From Actinomycetota bacterium (GTDB lineage: Bacteria > Actinomycetota > Actinomycetes > Actinomycetales > Dermatophilaceae): a DNA stretch of 64,000 nt. This document shows positions 29,000 through 36,357 of this stretch, piece after piece. The DNA lies in assembly GCA_020160805.1 (NCBI GenBank), contig JAIUPO010000007.1, forward strand, positions 1-64,000, in the 5' to 3' direction. The stretch's first letter is position 1. Each line of letters opens with the position of its first letter. The translations under genes were made by a program, and so were the position numbers. The notes under the pieces are model-generated. The model had not been told where the DNA came from. It was given only the letters and a program-made list of their open reading frames with translations, and did not search any database.

Positions 29000-29539
29000 T
29001 TAGATGGCGTGACCGAGGTGGGCGAGGGCTTGACGAAGTAGGACGCCATGCCCGCCGTCCATCTCGGCGAGGACCGCCGGGTCGAGCACTTCATCCGGGG
29101 TCAGCCACGCAAGGTCGAGGGCGTCGCGCTGCGGAGCACAGTCGCCGGCGACCGGCACGATGAAGGCGAGCGAGACCGCGTGCTGGCGGGGGTCGTGAAA
29201 GGCGGTCACACCGGGTGTTGGAAAGTATTCCGCGACCGTGAACGGCAGCGGGCTCGGCGGGACCTGCGGCAACGCCACGGGGCCTAGATCCTTCTCGACA
29301 TGGCGCAGGATGGCATCGCGGATACGCTCGTGGAAAAGCACTCTGCCCGAAACAAGTTCACGCTGGATGCGTCCGCCGTCGGACGCGCGCAGCAGCAGAC
29401 CGATCGCGGTCACGCTGCCGCCGCCATCGACGCGGACGGGGATCGCATCGACATACAGGATCGGCATCCGCCCCCGCACGGTGGTGAGTTCTTCCTGGCT
29501 CAGCCAGGACTCCTGGCTCTGGGTGTCGGGGGACGTCAT
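29000..29539 (-). CDS. DUF4916-type NUDIX-like protein, last gene of the B12-type operon
   Basis: A 179-residue actinobacterial NUDIX-like protein (DUF4916 group). The NUDIX box region reads GRVLFHERIRDAILRHVEKDLG. The first Glu and the Arg are kept, but the REUxEE core is altered to RHVEKD, so normal NUDIX catalysis is doubtful. Conserved blocks PILYVDAIPVRVDG, PFTVAEYFPTPGV and DPRQHAVSLAFIVPV are typical of the group. The start overlaps the S-component stop (ATGA), which ties it to a corrinoid-uptake operon. Its role there is unknown; the link could be simple operon capture. It ends at the shared terminator hairpin. Confidence 0.75.
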   Translation of the reverse strand: MTSPDTQSQESWLSQEELTTVRGRMPILYVDAIPVRVDGGGSVTAIGLLLRASDGGRIQRELVSGRVLFHERIRDAILRHVEKDLGPVALPQVPPSPLPFTVAEYFPTPGVTAFHDPRQHAVSLAFIVPVAGDCAPQRDALDLAWLTPDEVLDPAVLAEMDGGHGVLLRQALAHLGHAI

Positions 29540-30387
29540 GGGGCTGTTTCTACCATCGGGGGTGGCGCCTGGTCCTGCGCAGGGGTGAACTGCGCGGTCG
29601 CGTCGAAGGCCGCACGCCGAGCCACGCGTCGCAGTGCACCGAGCACGGCGGTGCCGGTGACCGCGATGAGCACGGCATTGGTGAGCGCGCGCCCGAGATC
29701 CCAGCCGAGGCTGGTCGCGAGTGAGAAGAGCGCGAAGCGATGCAGATTCTCAAGTGCGGGGGCGCCGGGGACGAACGACAGACCGGTGCCCGAGCCGATG
29801 GCGAACGGCCAGAAGGAGAAGTTGAGGAGCCAGCCGTATGCCAGCCCCGCCACCGCGCCATAGGCCGCGAGCAGGGCGATCTCGACCCGCCCGCGCGCAC
29901 GAGGCAGCAGGCCGGCGCCCAGGCCCACCCAGGCGGCACCAAGCATTTGATAGGGCAGCCAGGGGCCGACGCCGCCGGTGATGAGCGCGGACGCGAAAAG
30001 TGTTGTGGCGCCGAGGACAAAGCCGAATCCGGGACCGAAAACCCGGCCGGCCAGGACCAGCAGAAAGAAGACGAGTTCGACCCCCGCGCTTCCCGCGCCC
30101 AAGGGTCGCAGAACGGCGCCCACCGCGGACAACACCCCGAGAAGAGCAACCGCCTTGACGTCCAATCCGCCCTCGGAGATCTCGGCAAGCACCACCGCGA
30201 GGAGCAGAGGCAGGAGGAGCGCAAAGACGAAGGGCGCGTCACCGCCGTGCGCGATGCCGGAACCGGGATCGACGATCAGGGGCCACCCGAAGGCGATCAG
30301 ACCAGCAAGCGACACGAGAACGATGGCGGCGGTTGCCTTGGGGCGCAGACGAATCGCCGCGGTGGCAGGGTGGGGAGTGGGTGTCAT
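29536..30387 (-). CDS. ECF transporter S component (substrate-binding membrane subunit)
   Basis: A 283-residue membrane protein with about six hydrophobic helices after a short charged N-terminus. Helices include AAIVLVSLAGLIAFGWPLIV, FALLLPLLLAVVLAEISEGGL and a Gly-rich pair. S components bind one vitamin or metal with high affinity and dock on the EcfT-EcfA-EcfA' module. The substrate cannot be read from this sequence alone, but the operon has a cobalamin riboswitch and transcobalamin-like proteins, so a corrinoid is expected. Both ends overlap neighbouring genes by 4 nt. The C-terminal about 30 residues are a Pro/Gln-rich cytoplasmic tail. Confidence 0.85.
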   Translation of the reverse strand: MTPTPHPATAAIRLRPKATAAIVLVSLAGLIAFGWPLIVDPGSGIAHGGDAPFVFALLLPLLLAVVLAEISEGGLDVKAVALLGVLSAVGAVLRPLGAGSAGVELVFFLLVLAGRVFGPGFGFVLGATTLFASALITGGVGPWLPYQMLGAAWVGLGAGLLPRARGRVEIALLAAYGAVAGLAYGWLLNFSFWPFAIGSGTGLSFVPGAPALENLHRFALFSLATSLGWDLGRALTNAVLIAVTGTAVLGALRRVARRAAFDATAQFTPAQDQAPPPMVETAP

Positions 30388-32042
30388 ATGGCGTTCCGCG
30401 GCAGGGCCGCCCGCACCTGGTCAACGGTCAACAGCGGCACGGGTGCGAGCACCTTGGCTACCTGAGGCGCGAAGGCGGGGGAGGAGGCGATGACGTCCGC
30501 GCTCGGGCCGTGGGCGACGATTTCGCCCTCGGCCATGACGATGACCTCGTCCGCCACGATCGCGACGAACTCCACGTCATGGGTTGAGACGACGACCGTA
30601 TGTCCGTCGCGAGCCAGCCGACGCAGCGTGGCGGCGAGCCGGTCCTTCGCGGGATAGTCCAGTCCGCGCGTTGGCTCGTCGAGCAGGACCACCTCGGGTC
30701 GCGCGGTGAGTTGTACGGCGAGCACGAGGGCCAGCTTCTGCCCCTCGGAGAGGTCGCGCGGATGCCGCTGGTGGGGTATGCCGGGTGCCAAGTCCGCGAG
30801 CAGCGCGGAGCAGGTGCCGGGTGGCTGCCCTGACTCCTGGTCGGCCTGATCGCATTCTGCGCCAACGGAATCGAGGTAGAGCAGGTCGGTAGCTGACTGG
30901 GGCACCAAGCCGACACGGCTGCGGCGCTGCGGTGGTTTCAGCGATGCGGGATCCGTGCCATCGGCGAGGTGGACCCTGCCCGATGTTCTCGCACCAGTGC
31001 CGTGCAGAGCCCACAGCAAGGACGACTTGCCAGCGCCATTGCGTCCCATGAGAGCGGTCACGCTGCCTGCCGCGACGGCCAGGTCGACATCCGCGACGGC
31101 CCGAACTCCACCATGGTCGACGCGCAGGCCGCGCGCCGTCACCCCCGGGGCGGGTGACGCCGGTGCGTCAGGTGGGGGAGCCACCTCCGCGACCGTGGGA
31201 AACGCGCCCGCCAGCTCGCGACGCAAGGGGGCCGCGGCGCGCCGGGCGTCGCGGATGGTGACCGGCAGGGGCGACCACCCGGCATACCGGCCGAGCTCGA
31301 TGATGGGGGGCGCGATGGCGCTGTCCGCGAGGATCTCGGCGGGAGAGCCGTGGCGGACTCGGCCGTCGGCGACCTCGACGAGGCGATCGGCATACTGCAC
31401 CACGCGCTCCAGGCGGTGCTCGGCGATGACGACGGTGACACCCAGGTCGTGCACCAGGCGGGTCAGCGTCGCCAAAACCTCTTCTGCCCCAGTCGGATCC
31501 AGCGCCGAGGTGGGTTCGTCGAGAACGAGCAGGCGAGGATGCGTGGTGAGGACTGAGCCGATAGCGACCCGCTGTTGTTGCCCGCCGGACAGGTCCCGCA
31601 GGGGCGCGGCGCGCAGGTCGGCGATCCCGAGCAGATCGAGGGTTTCCTCGACCCGCTTGCGCATTGTCGCGGGCGGGAGCGCGAGTTGCTCCATGCCATA
31701 GGCAAGCTCTTCCTCGACGGTGTCGGTGACGAAGCCGGCCAGCGGATCCTGGCCGACGACGCCGACGACATCCGCCAGGTCGCGTGGGCGGTGGGTGGCG
31801 ATGTCGCGACCCATGACCTCGACGCGCCCGGAGAGGCGGCCGCCCGTGAAGTGCGGGACATGCCCGTTGATCGTGCCGAGCAGGGTCGACTTGCCAGAAC
31901 CGGTGCGGCCGATCACGAGGACGAGTTCACCCTCATCGATCTCTAGGTTCACGTCGGTCAGTGCAGGGCTTGCAGACTCGGGATAGTGCACCGAGACATT
32001 GCTGAAACGCACTGCGGCGCCGAGGGATTCGTATGCCGTCAC
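30384..32042 (-). CDS. Fused ECF transporter ATPase (EcfA-EcfA')
   Basis: A 552-residue protein with two ABC ATPase domains in one chain. Domain 1 has Walker A GRTGSGKST, signature LSGGQQQRVAIGS and Walker B LLVLDEPTSALD. Domain 2 has Walker A GRNGAGKSS, a variant signature LSEGQKLAL and Walker B VVLLDEPTRGLD. An Ala/Pro-rich linker joins them. The protein energises the ECF vitamin importer with EcfT and the S component. I set the start at GTG 32042 because it overlaps the EcfT TGA (GTGA) and begins right before the ATPase fold. A much longer open frame upstream lies over EcfT and is not coding. Confidence 0.93.
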   Translation of the reverse strand: MTAYESLGAAVRFSNVSVHYPESASPALTDVNLEIDEGELVLVIGRTGSGKSTLLGTINGHVPHFTGGRLSGRVEVMGRDIATHRPRDLADVVGVVGQDPLAGFVTDTVEEELAYGMEQLALPPATMRKRVEETLDLLGIADLRAAPLRDLSGGQQQRVAIGSVLTTHPRLLVLDEPTSALDPTGAEEVLATLTRLVHDLGVTVVIAEHRLERVVQYADRLVEVADGRVRHGSPAEILADSAIAPPIIELGRYAGWSPLPVTIRDARRAAAPLRRELAGAFPTVAEVAPPPDAPASPAPGVTARGLRVDHGGVRAVADVDLAVAAGSVTALMGRNGAGKSSLLWALHGTGARTSGRVHLADGTDPASLKPPQRRSRVGLVPQSATDLLYLDSVGAECDQADQESGQPPGTCSALLADLAPGIPHQRHPRDLSEGQKLALVLAVQLTARPEVVLLDEPTRGLDYPAKDRLAATLRRLARDGHTVVVSTHDVEFVAIVADEVIVMAEGEIVAHGPSADVIASSPAFAPQVAKVLAPVPLLTVDQVRAALPRNAI

Positions 32043-33130
32043 GCCACCACCGCCTGCACGCGTTCGGGGCGCTGGCTGGTCAGCGGGGGAACCGGGGTAG
32101 CGAGTGCGGGCGCCGCTGCGGCGATGAGTCCGAGGATCACCGGGATCGGCAAGCTCGGCATGCCCAGCGGCTGCAGCGGCATAGCCAGCGCGCCGGGGGA
32201 GGTGCGCAGCGAGACGATAGACGCGGCGAGCGCTGTCAGGCCGCAGCTCACCGTGAGCCATTCGGCGCCGGACCACGGGTCGCGCCGGTAGATCGTCCGC
32301 GGCACGGCGCGGCCACCCGCCCAGATTCCCGCGATGCACAGGGCAGCGCCGATGGCGAGCACAGGGACCCCGAACGCTGCCGGACTTGTGCTGTCGAGGA
32401 GGCCATAGAGGCCGACGCAGGCACCGAGTAGGCCAAGCAGCGTGAGCCCTGACGTGAGCCGACTTGCGCTGGCGGTCCGGCGGCCATACCCGCGCCCGTC
32501 CATCGCAGCAGCGAGTGCCATCGATCGGTCCAGCGTGTCCTGCAGGACGGGCATTGCAATCCCTCGAAATGCTCTGAGCCGCAGGGATGTTTCGCCGCGC
32601 AGCGCCCGCGCCCGAGCGACCCGCTGCACACTTTCCGCCAGTTGTGGAGCAACCGTCACGGCGACGACGAGCGCCGCGCCGATCTCGTGCAAGGCGGCGG
32701 GGAAGACCTTGAGTAGTCGCTTGGGGCTCGCGAGCGCGTTCGCGGCGCCGATGGCGAGGATCATCGTGCCGAGCCGGGCGCCTTCGAGAGCCGCCGCCAG
32801 CAGGCCTTCGAGGTAGACGGTTCCGCCGAGTTGGATGCCTGCCGCCCATGAGGGCAGGTCGAGCGTAGGCAGGGGGAAGAGCCGATGCTGACCAAACTTC
32901 AGGCCGACGGCCAAGTGCAGGATCACGCGGGTCAAGACGATGACGGCGCCGAGGACTGCATACAGCCGGAATGCGCGCCCCCACGGCGACCCATCGCGGC
33001 GCGACATGACCACAAAGGTCAGAACGGCGATATGCCCAGCCAGCAGAACGGGATTCGTCGTCAGGCTCGCGCTAGCGGCGAGGGCGAGCGCCCAGATCCA
33101 CCAGGCCGCGGGGTGCAGGTGCCGGACCAC
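32039..33130 (-). CDS. ECF transporter transmembrane component EcfT (CbiQ family)
   Basis: A 363-residue membrane protein, longer than many EcfT proteins because it has extra C-terminal helices. The cytoplasmic coupling helices show the two family motifs: ARALRG and AAMDGRGYGRR. It links the S component to the ATPases. Its GTG start at 33130 shares one base with the TAG of the DUF4430 gene (TAGTG), and its own TGA overlaps the EcfA start. Together with the two following genes it makes a complete group-I (dedicated) ECF importer. Confidence 0.9.
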   Translation of the reverse strand: MVRHLHPAAWWIWALALAASASLTTNPVLLAGHIAVLTFVVMSRRDGSPWGRAFRLYAVLGAVIVLTRVILHLAVGLKFGQHRLFPLPTLDLPSWAAGIQLGGTVYLEGLLAAALEGARLGTMILAIGAANALASPKRLLKVFPAALHEIGAALVVAVTVAPQLAESVQRVARARALRGETSLRLRAFRGIAMPVLQDTLDRSMALAAAMDGRGYGRRTASASRLTSGLTLLGLLGACVGLYGLLDSTSPAAFGVPVLAIGAALCIAGIWAGGRAVPRTIYRRDPWSGAEWLTVSCGLTALAASIVSLRTSPGALAMPLQPLGMPSLPIPVILGLIAAAAPALATPVPPLTSQRPERVQAVVA

Positions 33131-33963
33131 TACTGCCGGGCTCGGTCCCGCTGCCGGCGCGCCAGCAGCGCACCCCCGACAAAGAGAAGCCCGATTGCTC
33201 CACCGCCGGCGAGGATCGCGGCCGCGGGTGTCGAGCCCGTGGACGCGGGTATGCCGTTGCTCGCCTGCTCCGGGTTGCTGGTCCCGTCGCTCGCGCCGGG
33301 CGCGGGCGCGTTCGAGGTGGTGGTCTCGGTCGGTGGGTTCCCCGTGGTGGTGCGCGTGGTGGACGTGCTCGTCGTGGTGCGTGAGGTGGGGGAGTGCGTT
33401 AGGGCCGGCGGGGTCGGCGCGGCGGTCGACGTTGAAGTGCTGGCCGGCGGGCGTGTCGTCGTGGAACTGTTCGGTGCAGAGGATGTCGACGAGCTTGAGG
33501 AGCTTGAGGAGCTCGTGGTGGTGGGGGGGCTCGGTGGCGCCACCCCCGGCTGCCGACCGGCGCCGAAGGCCAGGCCGATCGCCTGGCCTGGCGCCGGATT
33601 CAGGCTGGCGGCGCCGGAGTTGCTGTAGCTCCAGCTACCCCCCGCTGAGGCCGTCCAGATGGCCCAGTATGCCGAGGCAGGCGGCGTCTGAACGCAGGCT
33701 TCGTCCGCGGGGGCGGGGAAGCCGTTGACACGGCATACGAAGCTGCCCGGAAAGCGCTGCGTGCCCTCCAGTCGGAATCCGGCCGCCTCGAGGGCGGCCC
33801 ATGCGGTCGCGGGATCGCCACTGGCGCAACCGCTTTGGACCCAGCCGCCGAAGTCGACGATGACACTCACGCCGTCGGCGGAAGTGCAGGTGGCGGCTTG
33901 GGCGGCAGGGGCAGCGACAAAGGCGCCCACGCCGAGCGCGAGGGCGATTGCGTGTCGGATCAT
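33130..33963 (-). CDS. Exported DUF4430 protein with Ser/Thr-rich stalk and membrane anchor
   Basis: A 277-residue surface protein. It has a signal peptide (residues 1-23, ending AAQA), then a DUF4430-like domain (SVIVDFGGWV, LEAAGFRLEGTQRFPGSFVC, YWAIWTASAGGSWSYSNSGA, GLAFGAG). A long Ser/Thr/Pro stalk of about 110 residues follows, then a C-terminal hydrophobic helix and a basic tail (RRQRDRARQ). DUF4430 is related to the C-terminal beta domain of transcobalamin/intrinsic factor. No LPXTG is present (the nearest string is IPASTG), so a transmembrane anchor is the simplest reading. Start ATG 33963 overlaps the previous TGA. It probably helps capture corrinoid outside the cell for the ECF importer encoded downstream. 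Confidence 0.85.
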   Translation of the reverse strand: MIRHAIALALGVGAFVAAPAAQAATCTSADGVSVIVDFGGWVQSGCASGDPATAWAALEAAGFRLEGTQRFPGSFVCRVNGFPAPADEACVQTPPASAYWAIWTASAGGSWSYSNSGAASLNPAPGQAIGLAFGAGRQPGVAPPSPPTTTSSSSSSSSSTSSAPNSSTTTRPPASTSTSTAAPTPPALTHSPTSRTTTSTSTTRTTTGNPPTETTTSNAPAPGASDGTSNPEQASNGIPASTGSTPAAAILAGGGAIGLLFVGGALLARRQRDRARQ

Positions 33964-34445
33964 CTCGGCGGCGCCACTGTCGGCGGCTTGCCCGCGCCGA
34001 ACGCCCAGCCCTCGACCGTGCCCGGCTTGGGGTTGTAGCTGCCCGATCCGGACGTCGAATAAGTCCACTTGCCGCCGCGCGGGGCATGCCAGTAGGACCA
34101 GTACTTCGTGGCGGGCGGCATCACGACACAGGCCTCAACCGTCGGGCTCGGCCGGTTGTTGATCCGGCACACGGCACCGGGGAAACGCTGCACCATCGCG
34201 ACCGTGAAGCCCGCACCCTTGAGCGCCGCCAAGCCCGATGTCGGGTCGCCAGGGGCACACGAAATGCGTTCCGTCGCACCAAAGTCCACGACCACGGTCA
34301 CTCCACTAGCGCGTGGGCATGCCGCCGGTCGCGCCAGGGAGGCATCGCTGCCCGCCGACGCGCCGGCCCCGGCGGACAAGCCGAAGCCGATCGCAGCGGC
34401 CGCCGTGGATGCCGCCATGAATCGGGTGGGAATGGCTCGGGTCAT
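33960..34445 (-). CDS. Secreted DUF4430 protein without anchor
   Basis: A 161-residue exported protein: a signal peptide of about 32 residues, then a single DUF4430-like domain (VTVVVDFGATERISC, LKGAGFTVAMVQRFPGAVC, YWSYWHAPRGGKWTYSTSGS, EGWAFGAGKPP). It lacks the stalk and anchor of its neighbour, so it should be released or held by partner proteins. Four cysteines could form two disulfides. The two DUF4430 genes are clearly paralogous and adjacent, with a 4-nt overlap, suggesting duplication followed by specialisation. It likely forms, with the alpha/alpha-repeat protein, a two-part corrinoid-binding site like animal transcobalamin; this is inferred from family relations and operon control. 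Confidence 0.85.
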   Translation of the reverse strand: MTRAIPTRFMAASTAAAAIGFGLSAGAGASAGSDASLARPAACPRASGVTVVVDFGATERISCAPGDPTSGLAALKGAGFTVAMVQRFPGAVCRINNRPSPTVEACVVMPPATKYWSYWHAPRGGKWTYSTSGSGSYNPKPGTVEGWAFGAGKPPTVAPPR

Positions 34446-36037
34446 GGGTTCTTCCGTTCTCGTCGCAGGATGAGGGCACCAATGGCCGCACCCAGGAGGG
34501 CGAGACCCGCGGCGCCGAGCAAGGCAGGTGTGTTGCTGCGCTGCGCGGCGGCGGGCTGAGCGGCGGCCGTGGCGGGTGTTGTGGTGCTGGCCGTCGCGGG
34601 GACGGACGCGGTGTCGCTCGCGGACTGCGTGGCTGACTCGGTCGTCGTCGGGGTCGGCGCGGGCCCGCGCGTCGAGGTCGGCCCCATCGGCTGGCTGCTC
34701 GCCGACCGAGTACTCGATGGGCTCGGTGCGGGGCTGCTCGTCGCGGACGTGCTGCTGGTTGTGGACGTGCCGGTCCCCGTCGAGCTAGGAGTGGTCGTCA
34801 CCGGCGTGCTCGTGCTGGTCGTGCTCGGGGACGTCGACGAGGTGGTGCTGGTCGAGCCCGGACCGGTCGACCACGTTGTGCTGCCGCCGGTGGTGGGCGG
34901 CGGCTGGGTGGGGGCGGGGTCACACGTACTCAACGGTTCGGCGGCCTGCGTGATGTCGGCATCCAGCAGGCTGTCGTCACCGAAGGCGAGCATCCCCTGC
35001 GCGGTCGCGCGCCGCTCCTGGTCGCTGGCCGTGGCGCTCGCGCCGGCCGCGACCAGGGCGTCGTATGCGGCCCGGTCGTAGGCGATGGCGCCGCGCACAC
35101 TCATCGGGGCATCGCAGCCGAGTTGGACGGACGCGAGGTAATCCCGGGCCAGACGCAGCGCTGCGTCTCGTCCGGCGACCTTGAACGCCATGCCCGCCAG
35201 GCCGGTGGAGTTCGTATTCACCCCGGTCGCGCCGATCCCGCCGCCCAGCCCGCCATCCGGCTGCTGACGCGCGGTCAGATAGGTCAGAGCCCGATCTGCT
35301 GCTTCGCCGTGGGAGCCGTCTGCGAGCAGGGCGACCGCCCCGAGCGAGGCCGCGTCGGGGTCGCTGGTGCACGGCTCCGAGCCGGGCGTCATACGCAGGC
35401 CACCGTCTGAGCATTGTTGTGCCAGAAGGAAATCCACAGCCGACGCCGAGGGCTTCTCGCCGATGCGGTGCAGGGCGATGATGGCTAGAGCTTGGGTGAA
35501 AGTGTTCGAGGTGTCGCCATATGCCGTGCGGTCGGCGAACCGCCCATCGGCGGCTTCGAGCCCCTGCAGGTCGGCGACGAGATCGCGCCCCCCGAACGAG
35601 CGTGCGTCTCGGCCGGCGGATTCCGCGAGGAGGGCCACCTTGGCGACCGGTCCGGCATACAGCTCCGTGGCGCCGAAGCTCGGCCCGAGATAGTCACCGA
35701 GCCGGGCTTCGACCGCCACAACCGACGCCACCGCCTGGGTCGGCCCGGACCGCACCGTGAGCAGACCGAGCACCGCGTCGGCGGTCACGCCGAGGTCGGG
35801 CTGGTCGGTGCCGGGGTAGTCCAGGAGACCGTCGCCCGCGGCCAGTTGCCGGACGAGGAAGTCTGCGCCGTCACCGCCGACCCCGATGGTCGGCGTCGGT
35901 CCGGACCCGGTGGCTGTTGAGGTGGACGTGGCAGCCCAGGCACGGGTCGCCCCCGCGACCGGCAGACCACCGACGACCGCGAGAGCGCAGGCCAGGGAGG
36001 CTGCGGACACGGCGACGGTGACAGGCAGGCGATGCAC
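34442..36037 (-). CDS. Exported alpha/alpha-repeat (prenyltransferase/squalene-cyclase-like) protein, transcobalamin alpha-domain-like
   Basis: A 531-residue surface protein. It has a signal peptide (about 36 residues), then an alpha/alpha-toroid of about 330 residues with repeat motifs LLAQQCSDGGLRM and LTARQQPDGGLGGG. A Ser/Thr/Pro linker of about 120 residues, a C-terminal hydrophobic helix and a basic RRERKNP end complete it. This fold is shared by terpene cyclases and by the N-terminal domain of transcobalamin and intrinsic factor. No DXDD cyclase motif was seen, which favours a binding role. The start is GTG 36037 with GGAG 7 nt upstream. A cobalamin riboswitch lies in its leader, and the stop overlaps the next gene. 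It is the first gene of the operon. Confidence 0.85.
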   Translation of the reverse strand: MHRLPVTVAVSAASLACALAVVGGLPVAGATRAWAATSTSTATGSGPTPTIGVGGDGADFLVRQLAAGDGLLDYPGTDQPDLGVTADAVLGLLTVRSGPTQAVASVVAVEARLGDYLGPSFGATELYAGPVAKVALLAESAGRDARSFGGRDLVADLQGLEAADGRFADRTAYGDTSNTFTQALAIIALHRIGEKPSASAVDFLLAQQCSDGGLRMTPGSEPCTSDPDAASLGAVALLADGSHGEAADRALTYLTARQQPDGGLGGGIGATGVNTNSTGLAGMAFKVAGRDAALRLARDYLASVQLGCDAPMSVRGAIAYDRAAYDALVAAGASATASDQERRATAQGMLAFGDDSLLDADITQAAEPLSTCDPAPTQPPPTTGGSTTWSTGPGSTSTTSSTSPSTTSTSTPVTTTPSSTGTGTSTTSSTSATSSPAPSPSSTRSASSQPMGPTSTRGPAPTPTTTESATQSASDTASVPATASTTTPATAAAQPAAAQRSNTPALLGAAGLALLGAAIGALILRRERKNP

Positions 36038-36130
36038 GGGCTCTCCGGATCCTTCGCGTTACGTCGAGCCGGGCCGCTGCCTGGCCCTGCGTACCGCATA
36101 CCTCGGCGGTGGACAGGACGACCGCGATCA

Positions 36131-36241
36131 ACGAGGTGGTCCGGCTCGCCGCCACCAGGCGGCCTACGGTTGCGGGTCAGCGCCGGACTTCGACCGGCTT
36201 CCCCTCGCGGTTGCGGGGCGCCGCCAGAAGCGGCACCAGGG
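36131..36241 (-). ncRNA. Cobalamin (adenosylcobalamin-type) riboswitch
   Basis: Read on the minus strand, the leader of the operon contains the conserved core in order. CTGGTGCC lies at about 36239-36232. GGGGAAGCCGGTCGAAGTCC occupies 36204-36185, and GCTGACCCGCAACCGT ends at 36166. A B12-box-like GCGAGCCGGACCACC lies at about 36149-36135. These match the widespread cobalamin riboswitch consensus very closely. About 95 nt then lead to GTG 36037; a GC-rich self-complementary stretch (GGCCAGGCAGCGGCC) and GGAG lie there, so ligand probably reduces translation or causes early termination. High B12 should switch the uptake operon off. Confidence 0.92.
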
Positions 36242-36244
36242 GTC

Positions 36245-36250
36245 AGTCTA
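36245..36250 (-). promoter_or_regulatory. Candidate -10 element (TAGACT) for the riboswitch transcript
   Basis: TAGACT on the minus strand lies about 6-8 nt before the first conserved bases of the cobalamin riboswitch, the right place for a sigma-70-type -10 box of a transcript starting near 36238. No convincing -35 was seen; the upstream DNA is a GC-rich run. Confidence 0.4.
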
Positions 36251-36357
36251 GCCCGCGCCCGCGGTCACACTCGCCGGGCCGTGGCCGGGGATGGCGGCCA
36301 GTGCCCTAGGTTGGGGAGGGTCGGGGGCGGCCCGGCCTGATCAAACGGGGGTTTTAC

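Noticed and set aside
33130..33963. Sortase-anchored protein
   Set aside because: There is a hydrophobic helix and basic tail, but no LPXTG-like motif at the right place (only IPASTG), and no sortase gene nearby.
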